NCBI RefSeq assembly: GCF_016861565.1
Contig: NZ_BOLK01000005.1
Location: forward strand, 62,001 to 126,000
Direction: 5' to 3'
DNA: 64,000 bases
DNA from: Secundilactobacillus yichangensis
GTDB taxonomy: Bacteria > Bacillota > Bacilli > Lactobacillales > Lactobacillaceae
Shown: positions 51,632-60,345 of the stretch, piece by piece
Position numbering within the stretch: position 1 is the stretch's first letter
Layout: each line of letters begins with the position of its first letter
The notes under the pieces: model-generated
What the model was told of the DNA's origin: nothing
Seen by the model: the letters and a program-made list of their open reading frames with translations, nothing else
The model's database searches: none
Translations under genes and position numbers: made by a program

Positions 51632-52294
51632 TTAATCTAACTGATCATCTACATGATTATAGTAAGCTACAGAAATATCACTGCCGCGAACTTCTAACTT
51701 AGTTACGGAGCCGTTCAATGCTGAAACGGCAACGTTAATGTCTGGCTGGAAACGTGAAACGATGCTGCGGATAGTGGTGCCGTGACTGGCCACCAGGACC
51801 TTATCGCCGTCAACACAGTCGTGCATCAAGGTATCGAACCCTGGTTGCAGCCGGGCCCAGTAGGTGGCGTTATCTTCGGCATCGTTGAAGGGGTCTTGAG
51901 CAGCGATGCGGTCCTTAACGCCTTCAATGGTGTAGGCCGAGATCATCGCGTTAAAGGTAATGTTACCGTCAGGGCCGCCAATCATGTGCCAGGTTTGGTT
52001 TTCATCATTGCCTTCAAAGTAACCGAAGTTTTCTTCCCGAAAGGCAGGGTTGATGATGGCTGTTTTAACCGTGCCGCTATTGGCTGCCAAAATGTATTCA
52101 GCGGTGTGCTGTGCACGCTCGGAATTGCTGGTGTAAGCCTTAGTGAACGGAATGTGTGCCAGTCGCTTACCCGCTGACTGGGCATCCTTTACGCCCTTAT
52201 CGGTGAGAGCTGCGTCGATCCAGCCCTGAATGCGGTGGTATTTGTTCAGAACGGTCTGTCCGTGGCGAACAAAGTAAATATCAAAATTAGCCAA
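51632..52294 (-). CDS. histidine phosphatase family protein (phosphoglycerate-mutase-like)
   Basis: A 220-residue paralogue of the protein at 8242-8898, with YFVRHGQTVLN at the N-terminus, FREENFGYFEGND in the middle and ASHGTTIRS for the second histidine. The start is TTG 52294, since GGAGGC is well spaced and no other start fits. It lies 17 bases downstream of the antiporter gene on the same strand, so the two are co-transcribed. Substrate unknown. Confidence 0.86.
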   Translation of the reverse strand: MANFDIYFVRHGQTVLNKYHRIQGWIDAALTDKGVKDAQSAGKRLAHIPFTKAYTSNSERAQHTAEYILAANSGTVKTAIINPAFREENFGYFEGNDENQTWHMIGGPDGNITFNAMISAYTIEGVKDRIAAQDPFNDAEDNATYWARLQPGFDTLMHDCVDGDKVLVASHGTTIRSIVSRFQPDINVAVSALNGSVTKLEVRGSDISVAYYNHVDDQLD

Positions 52295-52311
52295 GAAATT
52301 GCCTCCAAAAA

Positions 52312-54168
52312 TTAGTTTAATTTGCCCAATTCACGACGGATTTGAGCGGATTGCTGTTTGCTGCTGGTGAAGAGGATCCGGTCGTTGAGCTTCAGCGGTG
52401 TATCGCCACTAGGACGTACGAACCGGTGCTCACGATAAATTTGCGCAATGGTAATGTCATCAATAAATGGCAGGTTGCGGACCTGAATATCGACGTATTT
52501 GTGGTTGCGCAGCTGTACTTCGTAGACGGATGCATCGGTGGAAGTGAGCAGTTCCAGCGTTGATGGCGTTTCAATCAAACTGCGGAGCATACTGATCTGG
52601 ACGTCAGGGGTACTGTACACTTCCACACCCATTTTCATCAGGGTATCCTTACGTTCGTCCAGAATGTTGGGATCCTCAAAGCGGGCAATTACCCGTGGTA
52701 CGCCATACTGTTTGGCGGACTTTGCCAGACGGTAGTTTTCCTTCGAATTGCTCTGACCCAAGACGATGATGTCGGTGTCAAAAACGTCATCAGCTACCAG
52801 GTCGTCGGGCACCAGATTTTTCAGTAAATGCACGTCGATTTCACTATTAAAGGCGCGGTAGTTACGTTCTTGGTCGGTATACATGTGAATATCGTAGCCG
52901 TTTTTGGTTAACTGCTGGGCCACTGGTACGGTGAGCAGGTTAGTGCCGATAAAGTGGACGTTAAGTGGTTTAGCATCAGCCGCTTCAGTACTGTAGAGCC
53001 GGTTGAAAGTGACCGGTCCGATAATGCAGGTCAGGATAGCGGCTAACAGAAAAGCCCCTGACTGCTGAGCGGTAATGCGGTGCAAATGCTCAGCAACTTG
53101 TAAGATCGCTAAAACAACGGTCAGCGTGGTGGTGCTCATAGCAGTGCCGGCAAAGGCGTTCCCATTTTTAAAGCGTAACCGTAAAATCGGGTACACAGCT
53201 ACCTTGGCAACTAGGTAGGCGATTAGAAAGGCCGGAATCAAAACTAAGGTTTTCGGGTCGGCCAGCAGGGTTCGCAGGTTTAGTCCTACACCACTCATAA
53301 TAAAGAAGATCGGGATGAAGAAGCCGTAACCGATAGAATCCAGCCGCACCTTGGTCTCTTCGTGGGGCTGCAGTAACTTGATGACGATCCCAGCTAAGAA
53401 AGCACCTAGAATACCTTCAGCACCCACCGATTCGGCGATGGTGACTAACAGCACGATGACGAAAAATGACAGCCGAACATCTAGTTGGGTGGTGGATTTA
53501 TTAATTCGGTCGAAGAACTTGAAAAAGGCTTTAAAGCGCCAAACCAGCAGACCCGCGGCCAGCAGAATCAATAATAATAGCCATAGTGATTTAGCGGCGG
53601 GACTGTAGGCCGAGGCGTAAAAGGTTAACCCGATCATGGGCACCACTTCGCCTAGAGCTGAGATCAACAAAATCGTTTGGCCGAAGGGCTTACTCAGTAG
53701 TTCTTTTTCCTTCAGCGCGGCGATGACGATACCCAATGAAATGGTCATAAACAGGATCGTAGCCAGCCAAACATCGGCGAACATGCCCGATAGTTTCAGC
53801 AGAAAAGCGATGATGATCGACACGACAACGATGGCACCGTAGCTCATAAACGCCAGTATCACGGGAGAATACTTCGGCGCGTTCGCCGACTGCTTTTGTT
53901 CCAGCGGCGTGAGGTCGTTGCGCTTCCGGCTAAAGAGGCTAAAGTCGATTTCCAGCCCACTGAGGAATAACAGCACGATCACGCCGACATCCTTCAGCAT
54001 GCTCAGTGTATCGTTTGCGTGAATGATGTTTAGCAGACTGGGACCTAAGATCACTCCGACGATAATTTCCACCACCGCGGTCGGCAGCAAGGTCAGCTTA
54101 AACCGTGCCATAATCAGAGGAATGGCCAACGCACTTAACAGAATAATAACCAATGAGATTTGATCCAT
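52312..54168 (-). CDS. CPA2 cation:proton antiporter with C-terminal TrkA-type domains
   Basis: A 618-residue transporter. About twelve spans (5-385) carry the Na_H_Exchanger fold with SGLEIDFSLF and GAEGILGAFLAGIVI. The rest is cytoplasmic: a TrkA_N-like Rossmann domain (about 390-505, VHFIGTNLLTVPVAQQL) and a TrkA_C-like domain to the end. The Rossmann glycine motif reads IGTNLL, less glycine-rich than standard GxGxxG, so nucleotide sensing may be altered. ATG 54168 follows GAGGT. A K+ or Na+ efflux role is likely from the family. Confidence 0.88.
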   Translation of the reverse strand: MDQISLVIILLSALAIPLIMARFKLTLLPTAVVEIIVGVILGPSLLNIIHANDTLSMLKDVGVIVLLFLSGLEIDFSLFSRKRNDLTPLEQKQSANAPKYSPVILAFMSYGAIVVVSIIIAFLLKLSGMFADVWLATILFMTISLGIVIAALKEKELLSKPFGQTILLISALGEVVPMIGLTFYASAYSPAAKSLWLLLLILLAAGLLVWRFKAFFKFFDRINKSTTQLDVRLSFFVIVLLVTIAESVGAEGILGAFLAGIVIKLLQPHEETKVRLDSIGYGFFIPIFFIMSGVGLNLRTLLADPKTLVLIPAFLIAYLVAKVAVYPILRLRFKNGNAFAGTAMSTTTLTVVLAILQVAEHLHRITAQQSGAFLLAAILTCIIGPVTFNRLYSTEAADAKPLNVHFIGTNLLTVPVAQQLTKNGYDIHMYTDQERNYRAFNSEIDVHLLKNLVPDDLVADDVFDTDIIVLGQSNSKENYRLAKSAKQYGVPRVIARFEDPNILDERKDTLMKMGVEVYSTPDVQISMLRSLIETPSTLELLTSTDASVYEVQLRNHKYVDIQVRNLPFIDDITIAQIYREHRFVRPSGDTPLKLNDRILFTSSKQQSAQIRRELGKLN

Positions 54169-54233
54169 AACAATACCTCGAATCATTTATAGGGATTTAA
54201 TGAAGCTATATTGTTCTTATCGGATGCAATTAG

Positions 54234-54242
54234 TGCTATACT
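54234..54242 (+). promoter_or_regulatory. extended -10 promoter of helD
   Basis: TGCTATACT (TG-n-TATACT) lies 30 bases upstream of the ATG, with TGGAGGG as ribosome binding site. Confidence 0.5.
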
Positions 54243-54272
54243 TTACTATCGAATTTACGACTGGAGGGCGCC

Positions 54273-56567
54273 ATGGCAGATACGATTAAACAGCAAGAAC
54301 AAGCACACTTAAATGCAGTAATTGATAAAATCAAAATTGCTCAGGCTAAATCGCAAGAGCGAATCGATACTGCAAAGTCAGATGAGTCTGGCATTCGTAG
54401 TAACCTGGTCAACGAATTACGGCTTAAAACCGATTCGTACGAAGGCATGATGGAAACCGGACTGTCCGTTCATCAGCAGCAACAGCAGCTTAATGAGCGA
54501 CAAAATAGCTGGCAGCATGCCACTGACGAACTGAATACGCTGAAGAAAATGGAAAAGACCCCGTATTTCGCGCGGCTTGATTTCCATGAAGAGGGCGAAC
54601 CCAAAACGGAAACGATCTACATTGGGCTGGCTTCCTTTTCCGATGAACCTGATCGATTTCTAGTATATGACTGGCGTGCACCGATTTCTAGTGTTTATTA
54701 CGATGGCGGTCTTGGCGACGTCACCTACCAGACGCCCGATGGGGAGCAGACGGTTAACCTGAAGCTGAAGCGTCAGTTCCAGATTGAAAACGGCAAGATC
54801 AAAACGGTGTTTGATACCGAAGAAGCCGTTGGGGACCAAATGCTGCTGGATGCGTTGAGTGAACAGTCTGATACTAAGATGAAGAGTATCGTGACAACCA
54901 TTCAAAAAGAACAAAACCAGATTATCCGGGATACCAAGTCCGACTTGCTGTTCGTTCAAGGGGCAGCTGGTTCTGGGAAAACGGCGGCCGTGCTTCAACG
55001 GGTTGCTTACTTGCTGTACCGTTACCGTGGCAAGCTGACTTCTGGTCAAGTGATCTTGTTCTCACCAAACCAGTTATTTAACGACTATATCGACCAAGTG
55101 CTGCCCGAGCTCGGTGAGCAGAACATGGTCCAAATGACGTACTACCAGTATACCGGCCACCGGTTACCGAAGATGGCGGTGGAGACGCTGGCGCAGCGGT
55201 TTGGTGAAGACTATACGGTTGCTGAGGAGCGGATCGACTCGCTGAAGGGCAGCCTGGCCTTCTACAACGCCGTTACGGTGTACGCTAATCATTTGGAAAA
55301 AGAGGACATGATTTTCCGGAACATCAACTTCAAGGGGAAACCGTTCTTTACTAAGGAAAAAATTCACGAAATATATTATAGCTTTAATGATAACTACCGC
55401 TTGTTTAACCGGTTAGACGGTACTCGTGAGCGGTTGATTAAAATGCTTAACCGGCGGATCAGTTCCGAGATGCGGGCTAAGTGGGTTGAAGAGGCCGTGC
55501 AGGATCTGAGCCAAGAAGAAATGAATCAAATGAAGGGTGAAGATCCGCAAGAAATCGAAGACGCGGATAAAGAATACAAATTCTATGCCCGTAAAATTGT
55601 GATGAAGGCTTTTGCACCGATCCGCGAGGCAGTTGTCCGCAACCGGTTCTTAAGTATCAACGGTCAAATGGTGCACATGCTTCGTAGCATTCCGGCCATT
55701 ATCAGCCTTGATGATTATGGCATCACTAAGGAAGACTGGAAGGCCAGCGTTGAACGGACCATTGCGGACATTAAGCAGTCTAAGATGACGTTGAGCAACA
55801 TTTCACCTTATCTGTACCTGTATGACAAGATGACCGGCCACAAGGGTGAAAAGGAAATGCGCTACGTCTTTATTGATGAAATTCAAGACTACACGCCGTT
55901 CCAGCTGGCGTACCTGAAGTTCAGTTTTCCACGGGCTAAGTTCACCCTGTTAGGTGACTTGAACCAAGCCATTTTCACTAAGGAAAACAGCAAGACGCTG
56001 CTTAGTGAACTCAGCACCATGTTTGATCCTGAAAAGACGCGGGTGGTGCAACTGACGCAGTCTTACCGTTCAACCGAACAGATCACTGACTTTACCCGTC
56101 ACATTCTGGTGAATGGCGAAGCGGTCAAAGCGTTTGAGCGTAACGGCGCGTTACCGGTAATCAGCGTTCAGCCAGACCGGCAAGCAACGTTGAAACGGCT
56201 GATCAAGCAGCTACGGGATAATAACCACGCTAAGGAAACTACGGCGATTATTGGCAAATCATTGGCTAATTGCCGTGACTTGGCAGGCCAGTTACACGAT
56301 GCTGGCGTTAAAGCCACGCTGATTCAATCAGAGAACCAGCGGCTGGCACCCGGTGTGATTATCGTACCGTCGTTCCTGGCCAAGGGGCTGGAGTTCGATG
56401 CGGTAATCGTCTGGGAAGCATCGGCTGAAAACTACCGGGACGATGATGAGCGGCAATTGCTGTACACCATCTGTTCCCGGGCGATGCATCAGCTGACAGT
56501 GCTGGCAACTGGTAAGCTGTCACCGCTGTTTAATACCGTACCGTCAGACGAATACGTTAAAGAATAA
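54273..56567 (+). CDS. helD: RNA polymerase recycling motor ATPase HelD
   Basis: A 764-residue SF1 helicase-like ATPase that frees stalled RNA polymerase. The N-terminal coiled-coil hook (about 1-85) inserts into the secondary channel. UvrD-like motifs follow: Walker A VQGAAGSGKTAAVLQRVAY near 225-243, Walker B YVFIDEIQDYTPFQ, GDLNQAIF, and QSYRST. C-terminal motif VPSFLAKGLEFDAVIVWEAS is present. Firmicute class I HelD architecture and length. Monocistronic between an extended -10 promoter and a terminator. Confidence 0.92.
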   Translation: MADTIKQQEQAHLNAVIDKIKIAQAKSQERIDTAKSDESGIRSNLVNELRLKTDSYEGMMETGLSVHQQQQQLNERQNSWQHATDELNTLKKMEKTPYFARLDFHEEGEPKTETIYIGLASFSDEPDRFLVYDWRAPISSVYYDGGLGDVTYQTPDGEQTVNLKLKRQFQIENGKIKTVFDTEEAVGDQMLLDALSEQSDTKMKSIVTTIQKEQNQIIRDTKSDLLFVQGAAGSGKTAAVLQRVAYLLYRYRGKLTSGQVILFSPNQLFNDYIDQVLPELGEQNMVQMTYYQYTGHRLPKMAVETLAQRFGEDYTVAEERIDSLKGSLAFYNAVTVYANHLEKEDMIFRNINFKGKPFFTKEKIHEIYYSFNDNYRLFNRLDGTRERLIKMLNRRISSEMRAKWVEEAVQDLSQEEMNQMKGEDPQEIEDADKEYKFYARKIVMKAFAPIREAVVRNRFLSINGQMVHMLRSIPAIISLDDYGITKEDWKASVERTIADIKQSKMTLSNISPYLYLYDKMTGHKGEKEMRYVFIDEIQDYTPFQLAYLKFSFPRAKFTLLGDLNQAIFTKENSKTLLSELSTMFDPEKTRVVQLTQSYRSTEQITDFTRHILVNGEAVKAFERNGALPVISVQPDRQATLKRLIKQLRDNNHAKETTAIIGKSLANCRDLAGQLHDAGVKATLIQSENQRLAPGVIIVPSFLAKGLEFDAVIVWEASAENYRDDDERQLLYTICSRAMHQLTVLATGKLSPLFNTVPSDEYVKE

Positions 56568-56574
56568 GCTTAGT

Positions 56575-56610
56575 AAACGATTGAATCCATTAGTGGTTCA
56601 GTCGTTTTTA
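56575..56610 (+). terminator. terminator after helD
   Basis: AAACGATTGAATCCA and TGGTTCAGTCGTTT form a stem with wobbles and a TTAG loop, followed by TTTAAAT. Confidence 0.65.
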
Positions 56611-56660
56611 AATATTTCAACGATTAGATATAAGATATAGCGCTTACTAGATAGCTCGTG

Positions 56661-56666
56661 TATAAT
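56661..56666 (+). promoter_or_regulatory. -10 element for coaA
   Basis: A consensus TATAAT preceded by GTG, 43 bases before ATG 56709. The -35 region is not convincing. Confidence 0.45.
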
Positions 56667-56708
56667 GGTATCAATTTAGTACTTACGGAATGTATGGGGC
56701 GGACACGA

Positions 56709-57632
56709 ATGACTGATTTGATGAATTACGATGTATTTAGCAAAAATGAATGGCGCGATTTTTATCAGGAAGCATCGGTGCCTTTGACTCAGGCAAGTCT
56801 GAAACAGATCAAGGCTTTTAATGACCAGATCTCCGTGCAGGATGTTCAGGACATTTACATTCCCTTGATTCACTATCTCGGACTGCTGATTCAGCATTTT
56901 GATGACTGGCAGACTTCCAAGGCCAGTTTTTTGCGGCAGACACCGCGGCACGTACCTTATATCATTGGAATTGCCGGTAGTGTGGCAGTGGGAAAGAGTA
57001 CGACCGCGCGGCTTTTGAAAGTGCTGATGAACCACTTCTTCTCCGATCAGCGGATTGAAATGCTGACCACGGATGGCTTTTTGTATTCCACGGCGGAATT
57101 AAAAAAGCGTGGCCTGCTAACACGAAAAGGGTTCCCTGAAAGCTATGATATGAAAGCTCTGATCACGTTTTTGAACGACGTTAAATCAGGCAAAGAGCTC
57201 ATGGAGGTGCCGGTTTATTCCCATAAGAGTTACGACATCGTACCCGATGAAGTTCAGGAAATCGAACGGCCGGATGTCTTGATTATTGAAGGAATTAATA
57301 CGTTACAGTTGCCCAGTTCTGAGCAGATTTACGTTTCCGATTTTACTGATTTTTCCATCTACGTCGATGCGCGGGCGAAACTCATCGAAGAATGGTATTT
57401 GGAACGGTTTAAGGCGTTACTGAAGCTGGCAAAGGATGATCCGGATAACTATTATCATTCCTATACTAAGGTACCGTTAGATGCCGCGGTGGAGTCGGCT
57501 AAGAATATCTGGTACAGCGTTGACCTGCCTAATTTGGAGGACTACATTTTACCTACGCGCAGTCGTGCTGACATGATCATCCATAAGGGTGAGCAGCATA
57601 TTATTGATCAAGTGATGCTGCGAAAGTCATAA
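56709..57632 (+). CDS. coaA: type I pantothenate kinase
   Basis: A 307-residue cytoplasmic enzyme that phosphorylates pantothenate, the first step of CoA synthesis. The P-loop is GSVAVGKST at 90-98, followed by TTDGFLY and RKGFPESYD, the CoaA substrate motifs, and later the IEGINTLQ strand. ATG 56709 is chosen from GGGGCGG upstream, over in-frame codons back to 56658. Monocistronic. Confidence 0.93.
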   Translation: MTDLMNYDVFSKNEWRDFYQEASVPLTQASLKQIKAFNDQISVQDVQDIYIPLIHYLGLLIQHFDDWQTSKASFLRQTPRHVPYIIGIAGSVAVGKSTTARLLKVLMNHFFSDQRIEMLTTDGFLYSTAELKKRGLLTRKGFPESYDMKALITFLNDVKSGKELMEVPVYSHKSYDIVPDEVQEIERPDVLIIEGINTLQLPSSEQIYVSDFTDFSIYVDARAKLIEEWYLERFKALLKLAKDDPDNYYHSYTKVPLDAAVESAKNIWYSVDLPNLEDYILPTRSRADMIIHKGEQHIIDQVMLRKS

Positions 57633-57718
57633 CTGAGATTGGTTTGCTGGATGGAAATGGTTAGCGAATACAAGGACGATTAAGCATAATCACTTGTAAT
57701 TATTGAAATTATTCGATA

Positions 57719-57731
57719 AAATCCGAACAAT
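57719..57731 (+). promoter_or_regulatory. PurBox upstream of guaA
   Basis: AAATCCGAACAAT matches the Gram-positive PurR operator AWWWCCGAACWWT at every position. A weaker inverted copy (ATTATTCGATAAA) lies at 57708-57720. Placed about 55-67 bases before the expected transcription start, as for PurR activation sites in Lactococcus. Confidence 0.65.
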
Positions 57732-57750
57732 TAAACTTTCCTAATTTTGA

Positions 57751-57779
57751 TTGACCGGCATTAGAAGAATCTGTATAGT
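57751..57779 (+). promoter_or_regulatory. promoter of guaA
   Basis: TTGACC (57751-57756), 17-bp spacer, TATAGT (57774-57779), with TG directly upstream of the -10. Confidence 0.7.
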
Positions 57780-57828
57780 ATAACTAATGGTTTCAAGTCC
57801 TGTTTATATTAAGAAAGGTGTGAATGGA

Positions 57829-59379
57829 TTGGCAAAGGTGGATTTATCATCCTTTGATAAGATCATTGTGCTGGACTTCGGTTCACAGTACAATCAGCTC
57901 ATTACCCGTCGGATCCGTGACATCGGGATTTACTCTGAATTAATGTCCCATGAGATCACGGCAGACGAAGTTAAAGCTCTTAATCCCAAGGGAATCATCT
58001 TTTCTGGTGGTCCTAACAGTGTGTACGCAAAAGACGCGCTGCGGGTCGACCCTGAGATTTTCAAGTTAGGCATTCCTATTTTGGGAATTTGTTATGGGAT
58101 GCAGTTGATGGCTTACAATTTAGGTGGTCAAGTGAAGTCTGATAACGGCCAGTACGGTCGTGCAGCCATTACGGTGACCAGCGATGACGCCAAGTTATTT
58201 GCCAATACGCCTAGGAAACAAAACGTGTGGATGAGTCATGGTGACTTAGTGACCAAAGTACCTGAAGGGTTTACGGAAGTTGCAACTAGCACTGATTGTC
58301 CAATTTCCGCGATGCAGGATACCGCACGGAACTTTTATGGGATTCAATTCCACGCTGAAGTTCGTAATACCGATTACGGTAACGATATTTTGAAGCACTT
58401 CGCCTTTGACGTTTGCCATGCGGAAGCTAACTGGTCAATGGATGATTTCATCGACCTGCAGATTCAGCATATTCGCGAAACTGTCGGCGATAAAAAGGTC
58501 CTGCTGGGGCTTTCTGGCGGTGTGGATTCTTCCGTTGTGGGTGTGCTGCTGCACAAAGCTATCGGTAATCAGCTGACTTCCATCTTCGTTGATCACGGCT
58601 TATTGCGTAAAGGTGAAGCTGAACAGGTCATGGCAAGTCTGAAAGGCAAGTTTGGCTTGAACATTATTGAAGTCAACGCTGCTGATCGGTTCTTATCCAA
58701 ACTGAAGGGTGTCAGCGAACCTGAGAAGAAACGGAAGATCATCGGTAACGAGTTCATTCAGGTGTTCAACGATGAAGCTAAAAAGCTGAACGGTATCGAC
58801 TTCCTAGCTCAAGGTACCCTGTACACCGACGTGGTTGAATCTGGGACTGATACGGCTCAAACCATCAAGTCTCACCACAACGTTGGTGGCTTACCAAAAG
58901 ACATGCATTTCCAATTGATCGAACCATTGCGGACCTTGTTTAAGGATGAAGCTCGTGAATTAGGTGAGAAATTAGGTATGCCTTCAGACCTCGTTTGGCG
59001 TCAGCCATTCCCAGGTCCCGGTTTAGGTATCCGGGTCATTGGTGAAATCACTCCTGAGAAACTTGAAATCGTCCGTGATAGCGACTTTATCCTCCGTGAC
59101 GAGATTAAAAAAGCCGGCTTAGACCGCGACATCTGGCAATACTTCACTGTTTTACCAGGTATCCGTTCAGTCGGTGTTATGGGTGACGGCCGGACATACG
59201 ACTACACCGTTGGTATCCGTGCGGTAACTTCCATCGATGGGATGACCGCGGACTTTGCCCACATTCCTTATGACGTGCTGGCTAAGATTTCGACACGAAT
59301 CGTAAACGAAGTGGATCACGTTAACCGAATCGTGTATGATGTGACGAGCAAGCCGCCGTCGACAATTGAGTGGGAATAA
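57829..59379 (+). CDS. guaA: GMP synthase (glutamine-hydrolysing)
   Basis: A 516-residue enzyme converting XMP to GMP. The class I glutamine amidotransferase domain has the nucleophile in [10 protein letters not shown] (Cys88) and FHAEV (His). The ATP pyrophosphatase domain has the P-loop LSGGVDSSV near 229-237. The C-terminal dimerisation domain ends KPPSTIEWE, the normal ending. TTG 57829 is the start, set by AAAGGTG at 57813-57819. The 3' end of guaA is a known integration site for islands in Firmicutes; the gene here remains complete. Confidence 0.95.
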   Translation: MAKVDLSSFDKIIVLDFGSQYNQLITRRIRDIGIYSELMSHEITADEVKALNPKGIIFSGGPNSVYAKDALRVDPEIFKLGIPILGICYGMQLMAYNLGGQVKSDNGQYGRAAITVTSDDAKLFANTPRKQNVWMSHGDLVTKVPEGFTEVATSTDCPISAMQDTARNFYGIQFHAEVRNTDYGNDILKHFAFDVCHAEANWSMDDFIDLQIQHIRETVGDKKVLLGLSGGVDSSVVGVLLHKAIGNQLTSIFVDHGLLRKGEAEQVMASLKGKFGLNIIEVNAADRFLSKLKGVSEPEKKRKIIGNEFIQVFNDEAKKLNGIDFLAQGTLYTDVVESGTDTAQTIKSHHNVGGLPKDMHFQLIEPLRTLFKDEARELGEKLGMPSDLVWRQPFPGPGLGIRVIGEITPEKLEIVRDSDFILRDEIKKAGLDRDIWQYFTVLPGIRSVGVMGDGRTYDYTVGIRAVTSIDGMTADFAHIPYDVLAKISTRIVNEVDHVNRIVYDVTSKPPSTIEWE

Positions 59380-59489
59380 GTTGCAGGTGACATTTGAGAT
59401 GAAAAGCCTGATTTAACGGCGTTTTCGATTAAGTAAAATGAGTTGAAATAGGTAAAATTGAAGTGGTTCCCTGCCAACTTCCTGCCAAA
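59380..59489 (+). other. possible island boundary: tandem CCTGCCAA repeats after guaA
   Basis: CCTGCCAA occurs at 59470-59477 and 59481-59488, exactly 11 bp (one helical turn) apart, about 90 bases after the guaA stop. A related TTCCTGCCA lies at 59666-59674. Evenly phased short repeats beside an insertion site resemble tyrosine-integrase arm sites. No integrase gene is visible in the window, so the assignment is inference. Confidence 0.35.
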
Positions 59490-59537
59490 AGAGCCATTGG
59501 TACTTAGACATCAAATGTCGGTACTGATGGCTTTTTT
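59490..59537 (+). terminator. intrinsic terminator downstream of guaA
   Basis: A segmented stem: AGCCAT/ATGGCT, GTAC/GTAC and GACAT/ATGTC around a CAA loop, followed by a T-run. Confidence 0.7.
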
Positions 59538-59902
59538 CATTCACGTTTTAGAATCAAATTAGTCATCACCGTGGCTGTGTTCCCAAGTTGACAGCGGCTA
59601 GCTAACCAACGCCACACCTTAGATAACAGGTAACTTAACCCAGCTCGATCTGGGTGGCTAACTTATTCCTGCCATTTATATATCAAAAATAGATAAATTG
59701 CCCCACGCAGATTCGCAATCAGATATTGGTGTTGATCCTAGGGTCCAACCTGACAGCTCGTTTTGGCGGTGCCGTCGCAGACTGTTCGACAGTATCTGAT
59801 TGGGAAGAGGTTGCGGTGTGCAGTTCGTTGACATATATTCTGGAGAATAATGCGTCACCTTAATTCAGTAGACACTGGCCTGTTCCCAATACTCTCATAT
59901 AA
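59538..59902. other. intergenic stretch without recognisable genes
   Basis: About 365 bases with no credible ORF on either strand. It holds a short CCCAG/CTGGG hairpin near 59639-59654 and a consensus TTGACA at 59828-59833 with no well-placed -10. It may be degenerate mobile-element DNA; nothing can be named. Confidence 0.4.
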
Positions 59903-59948
59903 CCCCTCCTTCCGTACACTTGCAAACCACAGGTGGCGGAAGGAGGGG
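59903..59948. terminator. perfect 12-bp inverted repeat, terminator-like
   Basis: CCCCTCCTTCCG (59903-59914) and CGGAAGGAGGGG (59937-59948) pair perfectly with a 22-base loop, then ATTTGTTTTG. It insulates the ABC/sensor-kinase region from upstream transcription. The right arm contains GGAGG, but no start codon follows at a proper distance. Confidence 0.5.
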
Positions 59949-60022
59949 ATTTGTTTTGCTTAAAAGCATTATATAAGTCATTTCGGACTAGGCATGGCAC
60001 TTCCCTAATGGCAGGTACTCTG

Positions 60023-60126
60023 ACTGCCCAAATAGGCAAAGAATGTCTGCCCGTTCGGACGATGGCAGGGAGTGCGATTACCGATATGCTGTATTCATCA
60101 AGTCAATCAAAGGAGCAGACAACATG
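60023..60126 (+). repeat. regulatory promoter module, copy 1 (ahead of membrane peptide)
   Basis: About 104 bp, roughly 80% identical to copy 2 at 60241-60345. From left it contains an imperfect dyad TGCCC..AGGCA, a second dyad GTCTGCCCGTTCGGAC with a 23-bp period between the CTGCCC elements, then ATGGCA (60062-60067), 17 bp, and TATGCT (60085-60090). AAAGGAG lies before ATG 60124. Two phased dyads before a weak -35 suggest an activator-dependent promoter. Confidence 0.7.
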
Positions 60127-60225
60127 TCAGATACCAAGAAGAGAGTGCCACTGAAGTACGTGATTATCGCTGGCGTTTTGACCGTGATCGGTACGATTCT
60201 AGGTTGGGTCATTCGCAATAAGTAA
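60124..60225 (+). CDS. 33-residue single-span membrane peptide
   Basis: Encodes a very short protein with a charged N-terminus (MSDTKKRVPLK), one strongly hydrophobic span (YVIIAGVLTVIGTILGWVI) and the basic ending RNK. AAAGGAG is eight bases before the ATG, and the gene has its own copy of the duplicated promoter module. In-frame codons upstream run through that module and are not counted. I know no family for it. Candidates are a small accessory subunit of the adjacent ABC transporter, a sensor-kinase modulator or a membrane-stress peptide; it lacks a double-glycine leader, so a classical bacteriocin is less likely. Confidence 0.65.
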   Translation: MSDTKKRVPLKYVIIAGVLTVIGTILGWVIRNK

Positions 60226-60240
60226 GTACCAGATCCGGAA

Positions 60241-60345
60241 ACTGCCCGAATGGGCAAAGAAAGTCTGCCCGTTCAGACGATGGCAAGAGCCGCGGTACAG
60301 GATATGCTGGTTCCATCAGTTAAGTCAATCAAGGAGAGACGAATG
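60241..60345 (+). repeat. regulatory promoter module, copy 2 (ahead of ABC operon)
   Basis: Second copy of the module. Dyad 1 is TGCCC-GAAT-GGGCA (60243-60256) and dyad 2 GTCTGCCCGTTCAGAC (60263-60278). ATGGCA (60280-60285), 17 bp, and TATGCT (60303-60308) follow, then AAGGAG and ATG 60343. Differences from copy 1 within the dyads preserve or improve pairing, as expected for selected operator sites. Confidence 0.7.

Noticed and set aside
57633-57828. Purine riboswitch upstream of guaA
   Set aside because: The gap lacks the three-stem purine aptamer core, while a PurBox and a normal promoter explain regulation.
59790-59815. A second copy of the guaA 3' end as attachment repeat
   Set aside because: GATTGGGAAGAGGTTGCGG resembles the guaA end only with several gaps. 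The match is too weak to call a direct repeat.
60043-60123. N-terminal extension of the 33-residue peptide to 60 codons
   Set aside because: The extension lies inside the duplicated promoter module, has no Shine-Dalgarno and is not hydrophobic or conserved in the second copy. ATG 60124 with AAAGGAG is preferred.
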